A stretch of 64,000 nt of DNA from UTCHB3 sp964371075 (GCA_964371075.1 CAYJKN010000004.1:248001-312000), one strand, 5' to 3'. Positions 29,357-38,683 are shown, counted from the first letter of the stretch. Translations and numbers: made by a program. Notes: generated by a model not told the origin, from the sequence alone.

Positions 29357-29827
29357 CTACTTTTTATTCAATTCATTAAGAAGATTTGCGGTTTCGATTG
29401 CTGTTAAAGCTGCATCCCAGCCTTTATTACCGGCTTTGGTACCGGCTCTTTCAACTGCCTGTTCAATGGTATCTGTGGTAAGAACACCATAGATAACCGG
29501 AACTCCGGTTGACATTGATGCTTGTGCAACACCTTTAGCTGATTCAGAAGCAACAAAATCGAAATGAGGGGTTGCCCCTCTAATCACGGCACCGAGACAG
29601 ATTACAGAATTATATTCTTTCTTTTCTGCAACTGCTTTTGCGATAAAAGGTATCTCGAATGCTCCGGGAACTCTGACAACAGTTATGTTTTCATCATCAG
29701 CTCCATGCCTGACCAAACAGTCGATGGCACCCTCGAGGAGTTTATTAGTAATAAAATCGTTGAACCTGCTCACAACAATTGCAAACTTAAGTCCGTCGGC
29801 TTGTAATAATCCGTTTATTTCTTTCAT
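29357..29827 (-). CDS. ribH: 6,7-dimethyl-8-ribityllumazine synthase
   Basis: The 156-residue enzyme shows FAIVVSRFND, VPGAFEIP and a GAVIRGATPHFDFV motif with the catalytic His. FDFVASESAKG and GVLTTDTIEQA are further lumazine synthase signatures. It condenses 5-amino-6-ribitylaminouracil with a 4-carbon phosphate to make the riboflavin precursor. ATG 29827 has GAGG at a good distance and is chosen over a longer frame from 29845. No other riboflavin genes are visible in the window. Confidence 0.95.
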   Translation of the reverse strand: MKEINGLLQADGLKFAIVVSRFNDFITNKLLEGAIDCLVRHGADDENITVVRVPGAFEIPFIAKAVAEKKEYNSVICLGAVIRGATPHFDFVASESAKGVAQASMSTGVPVIYGVLTTDTIEQAVERAGTKAGNKGWDAALTAIETANLLNELNKK

Positions 29828-29897
29828 AACAATCCTCAAAATCAAAAATAGGTTTAGGAAACATAAAGAATGAGTAAATATAAAAAAACTGAATAAT

Positions 29898-30719
29898 TTA
29901 CATCTTTTTAAGAGATTCTATAGCAGTGAACTCTTTTTTATCAAGGAAATAGAACCCGATATACCCCCGATCGGTAGCATTTCCACCATGAAAATCGGAC
30001 CCACCTGAATAGGGAATCCCCTTTTCTTTGCAGATATCCATTAGTCTTTGCTGCTGGGGTGTGGAATGAGAAGGGTGAATGGCCTCGATGGCATCAAATT
30101 TTTCCTGCAGGATAATTGCCAGGGTGTTATCATCAAAATGGCCGGGATGGGCAAGAACTGCAATTCCGCCGGCATTATGAATCATCTTAACAGCATCAGT
30201 GGGGGAGATGAAGTATTTTTTTTCGTAGGAAGTGGCGTTATTTCCAAGGAAACTTCTGAATGCATGCGAAAAATTTTTAGCAATTTTCTTCCGGATTAGA
30301 GCTTTGGCAATGTGTGGTCTGCCAACTATATCACCTTTACATTCGACCATTACCTCATCGAGTGAGATATCCACTCCCTCCTCTTTAAGTTTTTCAACAA
30401 TTCGATTACATCTCTGAAGTCTGTCAACTTTTAAAGTTTCTGTATATTCTGTTATCTGGTCATTGTTTGTATCAAAATAGTAACCAAGCACATGAACTTC
30501 ATATTCATTGTATTGAGCACTTAATTCGATCCCCGGAACAAGTTTTAGACCATATTTGGTATTTACCTTCTCTGCCTCAACAAAGCCGGAAACTGTATCA
30601 TGATCAGTAATAGATAAAACATCAATTTGTTGCAGAATAGCTCTTCGGAGGAGGTTTTCCACGGTCAACCACCCATCTGAATGGGTGGTATGTGTGTGTA
30701 GATCCGCTTTAAAACCCAT
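29898..30719 (-). CDS. PHP-domain phosphoesterase
   Basis: This 273-residue PHP protein has the four metal-binding motifs DLHTHTTHSDG, SITDHDTVSG, VLAHPGHFD and GGSDFHG. It resembles the YciV/TrpH (RNase AM) branch, which hydrolyses 3',5'-nucleotide bisphosphates and 5'-RNA ends. It ends 70 bp before ribH and begins 3 bp after the Crp/Fnr gene, so it probably shares a transcript with both. Confidence 0.85.
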   Translation of the reverse strand: MGFKADLHTHTTHSDGWLTVENLLRRAILQQIDVLSITDHDTVSGFVEAEKVNTKYGLKLVPGIELSAQYNEYEVHVLGYYFDTNNDQITEYTETLKVDRLQRCNRIVEKLKEEGVDISLDEVMVECKGDIVGRPHIAKALIRKKIAKNFSHAFRSFLGNNATSYEKKYFISPTDAVKMIHNAGGIAVLAHPGHFDDNTLAIILQEKFDAIEAIHPSHSTPQQQRLMDICKEKGIPYSGGSDFHGGNATDRGYIGFYFLDKKEFTAIESLKKM

Positions 30720-30722
30720 TAT

Positions 30723-31403
30723 TTAGGAAAAGAACTTCCTGAATTCTTCATAATTAGGAATTCTTAGTTTATTTCCGTCAAGTTCAATCAGTCCCTTTTT
30801 TACAAAATTGTGTAAGGTTCTGGAAATTGTTTCCCTTGAAGTTCCCGCCATATTTGCGAGGTCGTGCTGGTAAGGAAGTTTTTCGATTTCTACCACACCT
30901 TGTCTGATTTTACCAACATCGTCGGCAATTTGCAGAATTACGGTGGCTACTTTACCTTCAGCATCCTTTAAGGAGAGGGATTTAATCTTCATGTCGGCAG
31001 CGCGAAGTCTTTTAGTCAGTTCCTGGAGCAAACTGATAGAAACTTCAGGATGATTATAAAGCAGATCGAGGAAATCAGCTCTTTCGATAATGAATAATTC
31101 GGTATCTTCAATTGCCGTAACAGTTGCAGATCTTGCAAGCCCGTCGAGCAAAGCCATTTCACCAAAAAAGTCGTTAGGATTTAAGTAAGTAAGAATAACT
31201 TCTCTTCCATCGTCACTTTCGCGACTTACCTTAACTTTTCCGGATACAATTACAAAGAGGGCATTACCGGTTTCATGTTCTAAAAGGACTACAGCGTCTT
31301 TAACAAAAGTTTTCATTTTACCCAATTCAGAGATTTTGAGGATAGTTTCATCCTCAAGATTCTCAAAGAGAGGTACAAATTTTGGAAAGTCCAGGTTGTC
31401 CAT
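30723..31403 (-). CDS. Crp/Fnr-family transcription factor
   Basis: The 226-residue regulator has a cyclic-nucleotide-like fold at about residues 10-125 (NDFFGEMALLDGLARSATV) and a C-terminal winged helix (ANMAGTSRETISRTL). There is no cysteine, so it is not an Fe-S FNR sensor, though cAMP/cGMP or another ligand is possible. It may control respiratory genes, and a palindrome at 9338 is a candidate site. It starts the leftward run PHP, ribH, propeller gene. Confidence 0.85.
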   Translation of the reverse strand: MDNLDFPKFVPLFENLEDETILKISELGKMKTFVKDAVVLLEHETGNALFVIVSGKVKVSRESDDGREVILTYLNPNDFFGEMALLDGLARSATVTAIEDTELFIIERADFLDLLYNHPEVSISLLQELTKRLRAADMKIKSLSLKDAEGKVATVILQIADDVGKIRQGVVEIEKLPYQHDLANMAGTSRETISRTLHNFVKKGLIELDGNKLRIPNYEEFRKFFS

Positions 31404-31556
31404 TAAAAGTTCCTTTTTTTTTACCCAATTTAGTGAGATTTATCACAATATCAAATTAAATAATTTCTTCAAAGGTAACATTTTGCCAAAAAATTACCAT
31501 TTATGTAAAAATCCTTATAAATAATAATTTACCTTATGTGAAAACGAATATTTGCA

Positions 31557-31587
31557 TTGATAAATATCTCAAAGATCGGTAAATTTG
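31557..31587 (+). promoter_or_regulatory. Candidate Bacteroidota-type promoter for gap
   Basis: TTG, 20 bases, then TAAATTTG fits the TAnnTTTG type of -7 element known in Bacteroidota. It is about 35 bp upstream of the gap start, and ATGAGGAGAAAATATG includes a good ribosome-binding site. Recognised by pattern only. Confidence 0.45.
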
Positions 31588-31623
31588 AAAGTCTAAATAA
31601 TTCTTTAATGATGAGGAGAAAAT

Positions 31624-32616
31624 ATGTCACTAAAAGTTGGAATAAATGGATTCGGAAGAATCGGAAGATTAGTATTCAGAAGAGCACTTGATGTTGGTGG
31701 AATAGATATAGTTGCTATTAACGATCTTACAGATGCCCGTACACTTGGTCATCTTTTAAAATATGACTCAGTTCACGGAAAATTTAACGGCACCGTTGTA
31801 GTTGAAGGTAATGCCTTGATTGTAAACGGTAAAAGGATCGAGATCACAGCAGAAAGAGACCCTGCAAATCTGAAATGGAAAGAATTCGGCGCCGATTATA
31901 TAATCGAAGCAACCGGTGTTTTTGCCACAAAAGAAAAATGTATGCCACACATCGCAGCCGGTGCAAAAAAGGTTATCCTTACTGTACCTGCAAAAGGTGA
32001 TATCGATGCAACCATCGTTATGGGTGTAAATGATGATATTTTAACCGGTGAAGAAGTGGTTATTTCCAATGCTTCATGTACAACAAACTGCCTCGCTCCG
32101 ATGGCAAAAGTATTGAATGACACATTTGGTCTTGAAAAAGGTTTCATGACAACGGTTCATTCATATACAAACGACCAAAGAGTTCTTGATTTCCCACACA
32201 GTGATCTCAGAAGAGCAAGAACAGCAGCAACAAATATTATCCCTACAACCACAGGTGCTGCAAAAACCGTTGGAAAAGTTATTCCTGCTCTTAAAGGTAA
32301 ACTTGATGGATTCTCACTTAGAGTTCCTACACCCGACGGCTCAATCACTGATTTTGTTGGAATACTTTCAAAAGAAGCAACAATTGAAGAAATCAATGCA
32401 GCAATGAAAAAAGCTGCCGAAGGTCCAATGAAAGGCGTTCTTGAATATACAGAAGATCCTATCGTTTCCTCTGATATCGTTCATAACCCAAGTTCATGTA
32501 TCTTTGATTCCCTCTCAACCATGGTTAGCGGAACAATGGTTAAAGTTGTCGGCTGGTACGATAACGAATGGGGTTATTCATGCAGAGTTATCGATCTCTT
32601 AAAAAAGATTGCTTAA
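31624..32616 (+). CDS. gap: Glyceraldehyde-3-phosphate dehydrogenase
   Basis: The 330-residue protein has the NAD-binding INGFGRIGRLVF and the catalytic motif SNASCTTNCLAP with its Cys nucleophile. It also has PTTTGAAK and a WYDNEWGYS end. It oxidises glyceraldehyde 3-phosphate to 1,3-bisphosphoglycerate with NAD and phosphate. A GAGGAG site lies 5-10 bp before the ATG. It is divergent from the Crp/Fnr gene and followed by a terminator, then pgk. Confidence 0.97.
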   Translation: MSLKVGINGFGRIGRLVFRRALDVGGIDIVAINDLTDARTLGHLLKYDSVHGKFNGTVVVEGNALIVNGKRIEITAERDPANLKWKEFGADYIIEATGVFATKEKCMPHIAAGAKKVILTVPAKGDIDATIVMGVNDDILTGEEVVISNASCTTNCLAPMAKVLNDTFGLEKGFMTTVHSYTNDQRVLDFPHSDLRRARTAATNIIPTTTGAAKTVGKVIPALKGKLDGFSLRVPTPDGSITDFVGILSKEATIEEINAAMKKAAEGPMKGVLEYTEDPIVSSDIVHNPSSCIFDSLSTMVSGTMVKVVGWYDNEWGYSCRVIDLLKKIA

Positions 32617-32635
32617 TTCAGTAATTATTTTCTAC

Positions 32636-32663
32636 GACGCAGTTTCGGCTGCGTCTTTTTTTT
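32636..32663 (+). terminator. Intrinsic terminator between gap and pgk
   Basis: Arms GACGCAG and CTGCGTC flank a 6-base loop, followed by a long T run. It suggests that gap and pgk are at least partly separate transcripts despite the 74-bp gap. Confidence 0.85.
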
Positions 32664-32690
32664 ATGGTGTAACCAAAACACGGCAATAAA

Positions 32691-33887
32691 ATGAAAAAAT
32701 TGACAATAGACAATGTTGAATTAAAAGATAAAAAAATACTTGTGAGGGTCGATTTTAATGTCCCTCTTGATGAAAACTTAAATGTAACCGACGACAACAG
32801 GATAATTGAATCGCTGCCAACAATTAAAAAAATAATTGCTGATGGTGGTAAAACAATTCTGATGAGCCATCTTGGAAGACCTAAAGGGAAAGTAAATCCC
32901 AAATACACCCTGAAACCCGTGGCTGACAGACTGGCACAATTACTTGGGCAGGATGTAAAATTTGCACCGGATTGTATTGGTGAAGAAGTTGAAAAACTTG
33001 CCAATAACCTTAAATCGGGCGAAGTTTTATTATTGGAGAATCTAAGGTTTCATCCTGAAGAAGAAGCAAATGATCCTGTTTTTGCTGAAAAACTTTCTAA
33101 AATTGCAGATATCTATGTTAACGATGCATTTGGCAGTGCACATCGTGCTCATGCTTCAACGGAAGGTGTTACCAAATTTATCAAATCTGCTGTTTCAGGT
33201 TATCTGATGCAGAAGGAACTTGATTATCTTGGTAGTGCTCTTTCTGTTCCAGTTCGTCCTTATTGTGCGATTTTGGGTGGAGCAAAAATCTCGGGTAAAA
33301 TAGATGTTATCAACAACATTCTCGATAAAGTGGACACCCTCATAATCGGCGGTGGGATGGCTTACACATTCTTCAAAGCTATGGGTTATGAAATCGGTAC
33401 TTCACTACTCGAAACCGAGAAGGTTGACCTTGCAAAAGAGCTCCTTGAAAAAATAAAAGCCAAGGGATTAAACTTTTTGCTTCCGGTTGATGTTAGAGTT
33501 ACAGCGGAGTTCAGTAATGAATCACCTGCTGAGACTGTTCAAGTAGATAAAATGCCGTCTGACAAGATGGGTTTGGATATTGGACCTGAAACAATTAAAT
33601 TGTTTTCAGAAGCTATCAAAAAATCAAAAACTGTTGTTTGGAACGGTCCTATGGGTGTTTTTGAATTTGATAACTATGCTCTCGGAACAGACGCCATTTC
33701 AAAAGCTCTTGTTGATGCAACAGCAGCCGGTACGATTACAGTTGTTGGTGGAGGCGACTCCGCTGCGGCAATTGCAAAGGCCGGATTAAAAGATAAAGTT
33801 ACTCATGTCTCTACAGGTGGAGGAGCTTCCCTCGAATTTTTGGAAGGGAAAGTGCTCCCCGGAGTAGATGTTCTTAATAATGCTTAA
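32691..33887 (+). CDS. pgk: Phosphoglycerate kinase
   Basis: The 398-residue kinase has VRVDFNVPLD, SHLGRPKGK, LENLRFH, DAFGSAHR, GGAKISGKI and GGGDSAAA motifs, which define the family. It makes ATP and 3-phosphoglycerate from 1,3-bisphosphoglycerate. Length and motifs are complete. It is paired with gap upstream and ended by a terminator at 33897. Confidence 0.97.
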   Translation: MKKLTIDNVELKDKKILVRVDFNVPLDENLNVTDDNRIIESLPTIKKIIADGGKTILMSHLGRPKGKVNPKYTLKPVADRLAQLLGQDVKFAPDCIGEEVEKLANNLKSGEVLLLENLRFHPEEEANDPVFAEKLSKIADIYVNDAFGSAHRAHASTEGVTKFIKSAVSGYLMQKELDYLGSALSVPVRPYCAILGGAKISGKIDVINNILDKVDTLIIGGGMAYTFFKAMGYEIGTSLLETEKVDLAKELLEKIKAKGLNFLLPVDVRVTAEFSNESPAETVQVDKMPSDKMGLDIGPETIKLFSEAIKKSKTVVWNGPMGVFEFDNYALGTDAISKALVDATAAGTITVVGGGDSAAAIAKAGLKDKVTHVSTGGGASLEFLEGKVLPGVDVLNNA

Positions 33888-33896
33888 TATTTGGAT

Positions 33897-33925
33897 GGAG
33901 TTGCCCTGTTGGGCAACTCCTTTCT
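33897..33925 (+). terminator. Intrinsic terminator after pgk
   Basis: A perfect 10-bp stem, GGAGTTGCCC with GGGCAACTCC, has a 4-base loop and is followed by TTTCTT. It stands 10 bp past the pgk stop. Confidence 0.85.
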
Positions 33926-33942
33926 TAAATTGAAGGAATCAG

Positions 33943-34911
33943 ATGTCAAACGGAAACTACCGCCCGGTCGGTTTTGGATTTATCTCCCCGGTAATTAAAA
34001 GTCTTCTCATTGCAAATGTTGCAGTGTTTTTTATCGAGATGATGACTGAGGGAATCAGGTCAGGGGGTGAACCCCTTAGCTCAATGTTCACTCGATTCTT
34101 TGCACTTTTCCCTGTGGGAGACGGGTTTCTTCCGTGGCAATTGTTTACTTACCAGTTTATGCACGCCAACTTTAGTCACATCTTTTTTAATCTTTTTGCA
34201 CTTTGGATGTTTGGCACAGAGGTTGAATATACACTCGGTTCAAAGAAGTTTCTTATTTTTTATCTCGCCTCCGGTGTTGGCGCAGGTTTACTTCATTTAG
34301 CGACACCCTTATTGGGAGTTGATCCTGCTATCACAGTTGGAGCATCAGGTTCTCTGTATGGTGTGATGATAGCGTTTGCACTCTTTAATCCCGACAGATA
34401 TATCTATATCTATTTCCTTTTGCCTGTAAAAGCCAAATATCTGATTGGATTTATGATACTTCTCGATCTTTTTATGTTTGGAAATGCAAATTCAAATGTT
34501 GCACATCTTGCACATATTGGAGGTGCAATTACCGGATTCCTTTTCCTCTTTTTTGATCCGGCTGTTTATTTTCCGTTCAAAACCAGACTTAAAGGTGGTG
34601 GTAAAGGACCAAATCAATTTTCATCAGGATCCCCGTTTAGCCGTGACGATGAAGATGATGACCGCTACCCGGGAGGTTTTGGAACCACTCAGAAACCCAA
34701 ACAGGGTTTTAATTTTGGATTTGGAACAAAGAAGGGGAGTGACCGGGTAGTGGATGCAAAATTTAAGGATGTACCCGATGACTCAATAACTCAGGAAGAG
34801 ATTGACAGGATTCTTGATAAAATAAGTGTATCAGGTTACTCAAACCTCTCTGAAAAAGAGAAAAAAATACTTTTTGAGGCAAGCAGCAGGATGTCGAAAA
34901 AGGGTGATTAA
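33943..34911 (+). CDS. Rhomboid-family intramembrane serine protease with C-terminal extension
   Basis: The 322-residue protein has six to seven membrane helices. GASGSLYG carries the catalytic Ser at about 133, and NVAHLAHIGG carries the His at about 190. HANFSHIFFNLFALW matches the family's His/Asn stretch. After the membrane core there is a Gly- and Asp-rich linker and a C-terminal acidic helical tail, common in Bacteroidota rhomboids. It cleaves membrane-helix substrates; the target is unknown. Its end overlaps the next gene by 8 bp. Confidence 0.88.
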   Translation: MSNGNYRPVGFGFISPVIKSLLIANVAVFFIEMMTEGIRSGGEPLSSMFTRFFALFPVGDGFLPWQLFTYQFMHANFSHIFFNLFALWMFGTEVEYTLGSKKFLIFYLASGVGAGLLHLATPLLGVDPAITVGASGSLYGVMIAFALFNPDRYIYIYFLLPVKAKYLIGFMILLDLFMFGNANSNVAHLAHIGGAITGFLFLFFDPAVYFPFKTRLKGGGKGPNQFSSGSPFSRDDEDDDRYPGGFGTTQKPKQGFNFGFGTKKGSDRVVDAKFKDVPDDSITQEEIDRILDKISVSGYSNLSEKEKKILFEASSRMSKKGD

Positions 34912-35254
34912 ACGATTTTTGGGAAGAAAAGAGAAAATTCTCTTTTTCCTGTTTCTGTTTTCAATTCCATTTTTATTACTCTCATGCAGCAAAAAAGAAG
35001 TGGATATGATACCGGAGGAAAAATTTGTGACGATCTATCTGGAGGTACTCAAGGCTCAAGACAGCCTTGGTACTTCAGCCATGTTTATGAAACCGGCACT
35101 CGAAGAAATTCTAAAAAGGAATGGGGTAAACAGAAAACTTTATGATAAGACAGTGGATTTTTACATGAAAAATCCTGAAGATTATAAAGATTTTATGTTA
35201 TTGATGGAAGAACGGCTTGTGTCACTTAAAGACAGCGTTTCCGGTACACCTTAG
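34904..35254 (+). CDS. DUF4296-like lipoprotein
   Basis: GTG 34904 gives a 116-residue protein with a lipoprotein signal FLFSIPFLLLSC. A helical domain follows, with IPEEKFVTIYLEVLKAQD and NPEDYKDFM, like DUF4296 in Bacteroidota. A longer frame (ATG 34826) would put about 26 residues before the signal and is rejected. It overlaps the rhomboid stop by 8 bp and is likely co-translated. It ends convergent with the TPR gene, sharing 4 bp. Confidence 0.75.
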   Translation: MIKRFLGRKEKILFFLFLFSIPFLLLSCSKKEVDMIPEEKFVTIYLEVLKAQDSLGTSAMFMKPALEEILKRNGVNRKLYDKTVDFYMKNPEDYKDFMLLMEERLVSLKDSVSGTP

Positions 35255-36741
35255 TTTTCATTAGTGATTGCTTTGGTGCATTGGTCGATAATTATTTGCA
35301 GGTAGATGTCTTTTGGGTTGATTTTTAATGCCTGACGGTAATAACCCAACGCTTCAGTAAATTTTTTTCTGTTAAAAAGTTCGTCGCCGGTTCTTTTTAA
35401 TGTCAACATCTCAGTTGTTGTTTGTTTTGGACCGGCTGCAGGAATTGGTTTCATCTCTCCCGATCGTTTAATTCCATCTTCACACTCCGTTTTACAATAT
35501 TGCAGATAAGGATTTTCCGGATCACTGACAAGAAGTGTATTATAAATTTCCAGTGCCGCAGGGTAATTCTTTTCCGACCTAAGATTGTTCGCTTCTCTTA
35601 ATACCTCCTCATATGCCTCCAGTTCATAATTTTCGTAACCTTTAGGGTTTTGAGTGGCTTCACCATCCGTGGTTTGGTTCACGAGATGTTCAAGTTCCTG
35701 AATGTAAACTTCGAGGGAGTAGTCGAGAGGCTGATCCGATTTAGCTTCTCTAAAATAGAAGAGAGCATCCTGATATCGTCCCTCGCTGAAAAGTTTTTCT
35801 GCAACAGTTTTTGAATTGAGTGTATCATCCTGTTCTGAATTTTGTTGTAACTGCTGATCAGGTTTAGGATCAAACATTTTACTTTGTTTCAGAATAAATT
35901 TATCGATGTTTTCATCGGCGATCTCGATATTGACATTTTCGATACCAAATCCTGTTTTGTCAGGTTCATTTTTAAGTTCCTGGACAATTTGACTCCCTTT
36001 TGGGAGTGTTTTGATTCCGGAATCAAAGATTAAATCAATTTTTGACAGCAGACCACCAATTTGATGTTTTTCTTCAAGTTTTGCTGCTGATAATCTGCAA
36101 TATTCGTGATCTTTTTTTGAAATATCATCAAAAAGTTGTAGAAGATCATTCAGAAGTTTTGTTTTTGAAGCCACGAGACTTGAAATTTCATCCTGATATT
36201 TTTCAGTAGTCTCATTTAATGTTTTCTTCATATCTGAGAGAATAACCTCAAAATCCGCTTTTAATTTATTCCTTGTTTCATCTCTAATTGATTCGACAAA
36301 ACTTTGCGGCAGATCCTCAAGTTTCGGCTTCTTGATATTGCTGATTATGTGTTCAAAAACTTCGGTTAGAATTTGAATGTCGGCGGCAGCAATCTCTCTG
36401 ATTTTTTTATTTGGTGCTCTTAGCCCAAAGCCATATTCTTCTTTAAGATTTATAAATTTCCCTTCAATCATACTCAACGGGTCATCATCCGAAGTGACCA
36501 ACAATGCGTATGCATCGGTAAATGAAATTGATCCTTCTGTTTCAGAGCCTTTAATCAAAAGTTTATAAGCTTCTTCGAGTGCCTTTTTATTTTTAAGGAG
36601 AGTTTCCTTTAAAAATTTTGATGTTGAGTTGTCAATCTGGCGAGTAAGGTCACTATTTAGCTTGTTATAAGCCTTGGTAACCACATCGGGATCAGCACCT
36701 TCTTTAATACCTAAAATATCGCAAGCTTCTGAGTGGGTCAT
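35251..36741 (-). CDS. TPR protein with J-domain-like N terminus
   Basis: The 496-residue cytoplasmic protein begins ACDILGIKEGADPDVVTKAY, as in DnaJ domains, but lacks HPD, so Hsp70 stimulation is unlikely. A long coiled region at about residues 130-270 and a TPR set follow (about 310-400 and 440-490; AEKLFSEGRYQDALFYF, GDELFNRKKFTEALGYY). It has no signal peptide. The start is duplicated by a 23-bp repeat (see the repeat at 36726). The role is probably scaffolding. Confidence 0.75.
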   Translation of the reverse strand: MTHSEACDILGIKEGADPDVVTKAYNKLNSDLTRQIDNSTSKFLKETLLKNKKALEEAYKLLIKGSETEGSISFTDAYALLVTSDDDPLSMIEGKFINLKEEYGFGLRAPNKKIREIAAADIQILTEVFEHIISNIKKPKLEDLPQSFVESIRDETRNKLKADFEVILSDMKKTLNETTEKYQDEISSLVASKTKLLNDLLQLFDDISKKDHEYCRLSAAKLEEKHQIGGLLSKIDLIFDSGIKTLPKGSQIVQELKNEPDKTGFGIENVNIEIADENIDKFILKQSKMFDPKPDQQLQQNSEQDDTLNSKTVAEKLFSEGRYQDALFYFREAKSDQPLDYSLEVYIQELEHLVNQTTDGEATQNPKGYENYELEAYEEVLREANNLRSEKNYPAALEIYNTLLVSDPENPYLQYCKTECEDGIKRSGEMKPIPAAGPKQTTTEMLTLKRTGDELFNRKKFTEALGYYRQALKINPKDIYLQIIIDQCTKAITNEN

Positions 36742-36771
36742 TTACAAACTTCTGAATGGGTCATTTACAAA
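36726..36771. repeat. 23-bp tandem duplication spanning the TPR-gene start codon
   Basis: Two copies, 36726-36748 and 36749-36771, differ at one base (GAGTGGG against GAATGGG). On the minus strand each copy holds an ATG. The upstream copy encodes MTHSEVCK and a stop that overlaps the real start as ATGA. Confidence 0.9.
36738..36764 (-). CDS. 8-codon upstream ORF (MTHSEVCK) coupled to TPR gene
   Basis: ATG 36764 opens eight codons and ends with TGA that overlaps the A of the TPR gene's ATG. It comes from the tandem duplication, as the peptide is a near copy of that gene's first eight residues. It could couple or weaken translation of the TPR gene; it may equally be without effect. Confidence 0.5.
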   Translation of the reverse strand: MTHSEVCK

Positions 36772-36782
36772 TTTTTCTCTTT

Positions 36783-37949
36783 TTACAATGGAAAATAAAA
36801 AACTTCTGCGGCTTTTCCCTCGTCATCAGGCACAATTACCGTGAGAAGTGAAGTTCCATCGGCATAAATTTCAAATTTCATAAAACCTGAGAAAGGGGAG
36901 GCGAAAATTGTGCCATCACCGGTGGAAACGGTCCCATCTGTCCACCTGGTTCCTTTTCCTGAAATAATCTGAATGGTATTGCTAATCGGGTCTCTGATTA
37001 CCTGGAGAGAGTGTTCATGTCCCGAAGCTGAAAAAACAGGATTATATTTTTTGGAGATATCACGCATTTTTTCAGTAAAATTCCTGTAAACATTGTTTGA
37101 CATATCCTGTGGCGTGATTCCATTACTTCTAAGAATTGGGTAGAGGGAACCCACAACAGGTAGTGGTAAAAGAAAATATTTGTTAAAAGCAGTGAGGGGG
37201 AAAATATGTTTTTTCCAATCAAATTTCCCTCCATGTTCACCGTACGTGATGAAAGGGTGGTGGTGCAGCAGGATACATTTTCTACCGTTTGAGTTTTTTA
37301 ATATCAATTCAAGATTATTAAAAAATGAATTCAGATCGATTGGTTTACACGCTGATGAATCAGGAACATGTAACCAGTCTCTGAAAAGCCGCTGGCTGTC
37401 GAAATAGATCAGACGCAGATTGTCATTTATATCAAGAAAATCGGGACCCTGGCATCCATTTTCGGGGAGGAGTTGTGCTCGAGCAGAGCTGTATTTCCGG
37501 ATAAACAACTCTTGATTTTTAATTAAATTATTCCCCTCAGGAGAGTTATTGTCCCAATCGTGGTTACCGGCGATAAAAAGTGCCCGGTGATTTTGTCCAA
37601 GAGCATTGATCTGATCTTTAATATAGCTCTCAGCCTTTGACCTGTCAGGGTGATTTTCATCAGGGAGACCGTGATCATAGATATTATCACCAAGAAAAAT
37701 GACAAGAGAAGAATCAGGATTGGATTTTACAATTTCAGTTTGAAGGGAAATAAGTGCGGGTTCGGGATCATCACTTCTTGTTTTCCCGGCATCACCTATA
37801 AGGTAGAGGGTGTAAATCGCTTTTTTTGTGCCTGATGGCTTAAGAGATTCCCCGTCTTTTATATAATTGCTTCCGAGAGAACATCCCGGCAATACCAGAA
37901 TAAGATATGAGATTAATAATACAGGGAATAGCAGCAGTGGTCTTTTCAA
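36783..37949 (-). CDS. Metallophosphoesterase lipoprotein
   Basis: The calcineurin-like fold has LYLIGDAG, VIFLGDNIYD, FIAGNHDWD, LLHHHPF and SGHEHSLQ, so the metal ligands are all present. TTG 37949 gives KRPLLLFPVLL and a lipobox LPGC, so it is probably envelope bound. An ATG at 38042 would add a 31-residue AT-rich leader and leave only 34 bp to the divergent gene, so it is disfavoured. The likely activity is phosphatase. It ends 18 bp before the upstream ORF of the TPR gene and probably shares its transcript. Confidence 0.8.
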   Translation of the reverse strand: MKRPLLLFPVLLISYLILVLPGCSLGSNYIKDGESLKPSGTKKAIYTLYLIGDAGKTRSDDPEPALISLQTEIVKSNPDSSLVIFLGDNIYDHGLPDENHPDRSKAESYIKDQINALGQNHRALFIAGNHDWDNNSPEGNNLIKNQELFIRKYSSARAQLLPENGCQGPDFLDINDNLRLIYFDSQRLFRDWLHVPDSSACKPIDLNSFFNNLELILKNSNGRKCILLHHHPFITYGEHGGKFDWKKHIFPLTAFNKYFLLPLPVVGSLYPILRSNGITPQDMSNNVYRNFTEKMRDISKKYNPVFSASGHEHSLQVIRDPISNTIQIISGKGTRWTDGTVSTGDGTIFASPFSGFMKFEIYADGTSLLTVIVPDDEGKAAEVFYFPL

Positions 37950-38076
37950 GGCAATATCAAAAATGTTTAAAAATCTTAACCAAATGTAAATATATTCAAT
38001 TATTAAATTTTGGGTAAATTTGATGTTTTGAATGTAAATCATTTTGAGATATTATTGAGGTAACACTCCGGAATCA

Positions 38077-38667
38077 ATGAAAAAAGAAGATAAATTTCAA
38101 CCGGCAGAAACGAAGATAAATCGCCCGGTTAAAAAAGGTCTGCGCGAGTTTGACGATCTTCGGGTTGCTATAAGCAGCATGGAGGAGCATAACTCAAACT
38201 TTTATTTCAGACCTGAGTTAAACTATGGTGTGACTCCCGACCCTGTAAACTTAAACAGGATTTCAAAGATAGAATGTAATTGCGATGATTATTTAAAACA
38301 TCGTGAAGAATTCCTGAAGACATTGGAAATCAGGTATGTTTGTAATCATGTAGCTGTGAAATTAATCGAGCTCCCTCTCCATCCGATAATACTGTTATTG
38401 CTAAGGAAAAAGATCAAACATGGAAGAGAACGATATGTAATGTTATCAACAGACGAGCCGATAATCCTCGGTTTTGTATCCCTCACAAAATTACGCTGGA
38501 TAAATGTGTATCATTATGACAGCAGTAGAGATGTTGCGATTAGATTTTCATTCAGCCCGTTTGAAAACAAATGGTCATACGGTAAACTCCCACCCGACGG
38601 CAAAACCGTTGAACAGAAAATTATGACTCTGCTTCGACAGACTTTTCTGCAAGCAAATTTGAGATAG
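38077..38667 (+). CDS. SWIM-type zinc-finger protein of unknown function
   Basis: The 196-residue protein has Cys67-x-Cys69, then 19 residues, Cys89-x-His91: the CxCxnCxH pattern of SWIM fingers, which bind DNA or proteins. No helicase or transposase domain is attached, unlike many SWIM proteins. A hydrophobic stretch LLLLRKKIKHGRERY follows the finger. The gene stands alone between a divergent phosphoesterase and a repeat-rich spacer. Confidence 0.6.
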   Translation: MKKEDKFQPAETKINRPVKKGLREFDDLRVAISSMEEHNSNFYFRPELNYGVTPDPVNLNRISKIECNCDDYLKHREEFLKTLEIRYVCNHVAVKLIELPLHPIILLLLRKKIKHGRERYVMLSTDEPIILGFVSLTKLRWINVYHYDSSRDVAIRFSFSPFENKWSYGKLPPDGKTVEQKIMTLLRQTFLQANLR

Positions 38668-38683
38668 TTCCACGGATGGATTT

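Noticed and set aside
29828..29897. FMN riboswitch upstream of ribH
   Set aside because: The 70-bp spacer is too short and shows no conserved RFN elements.
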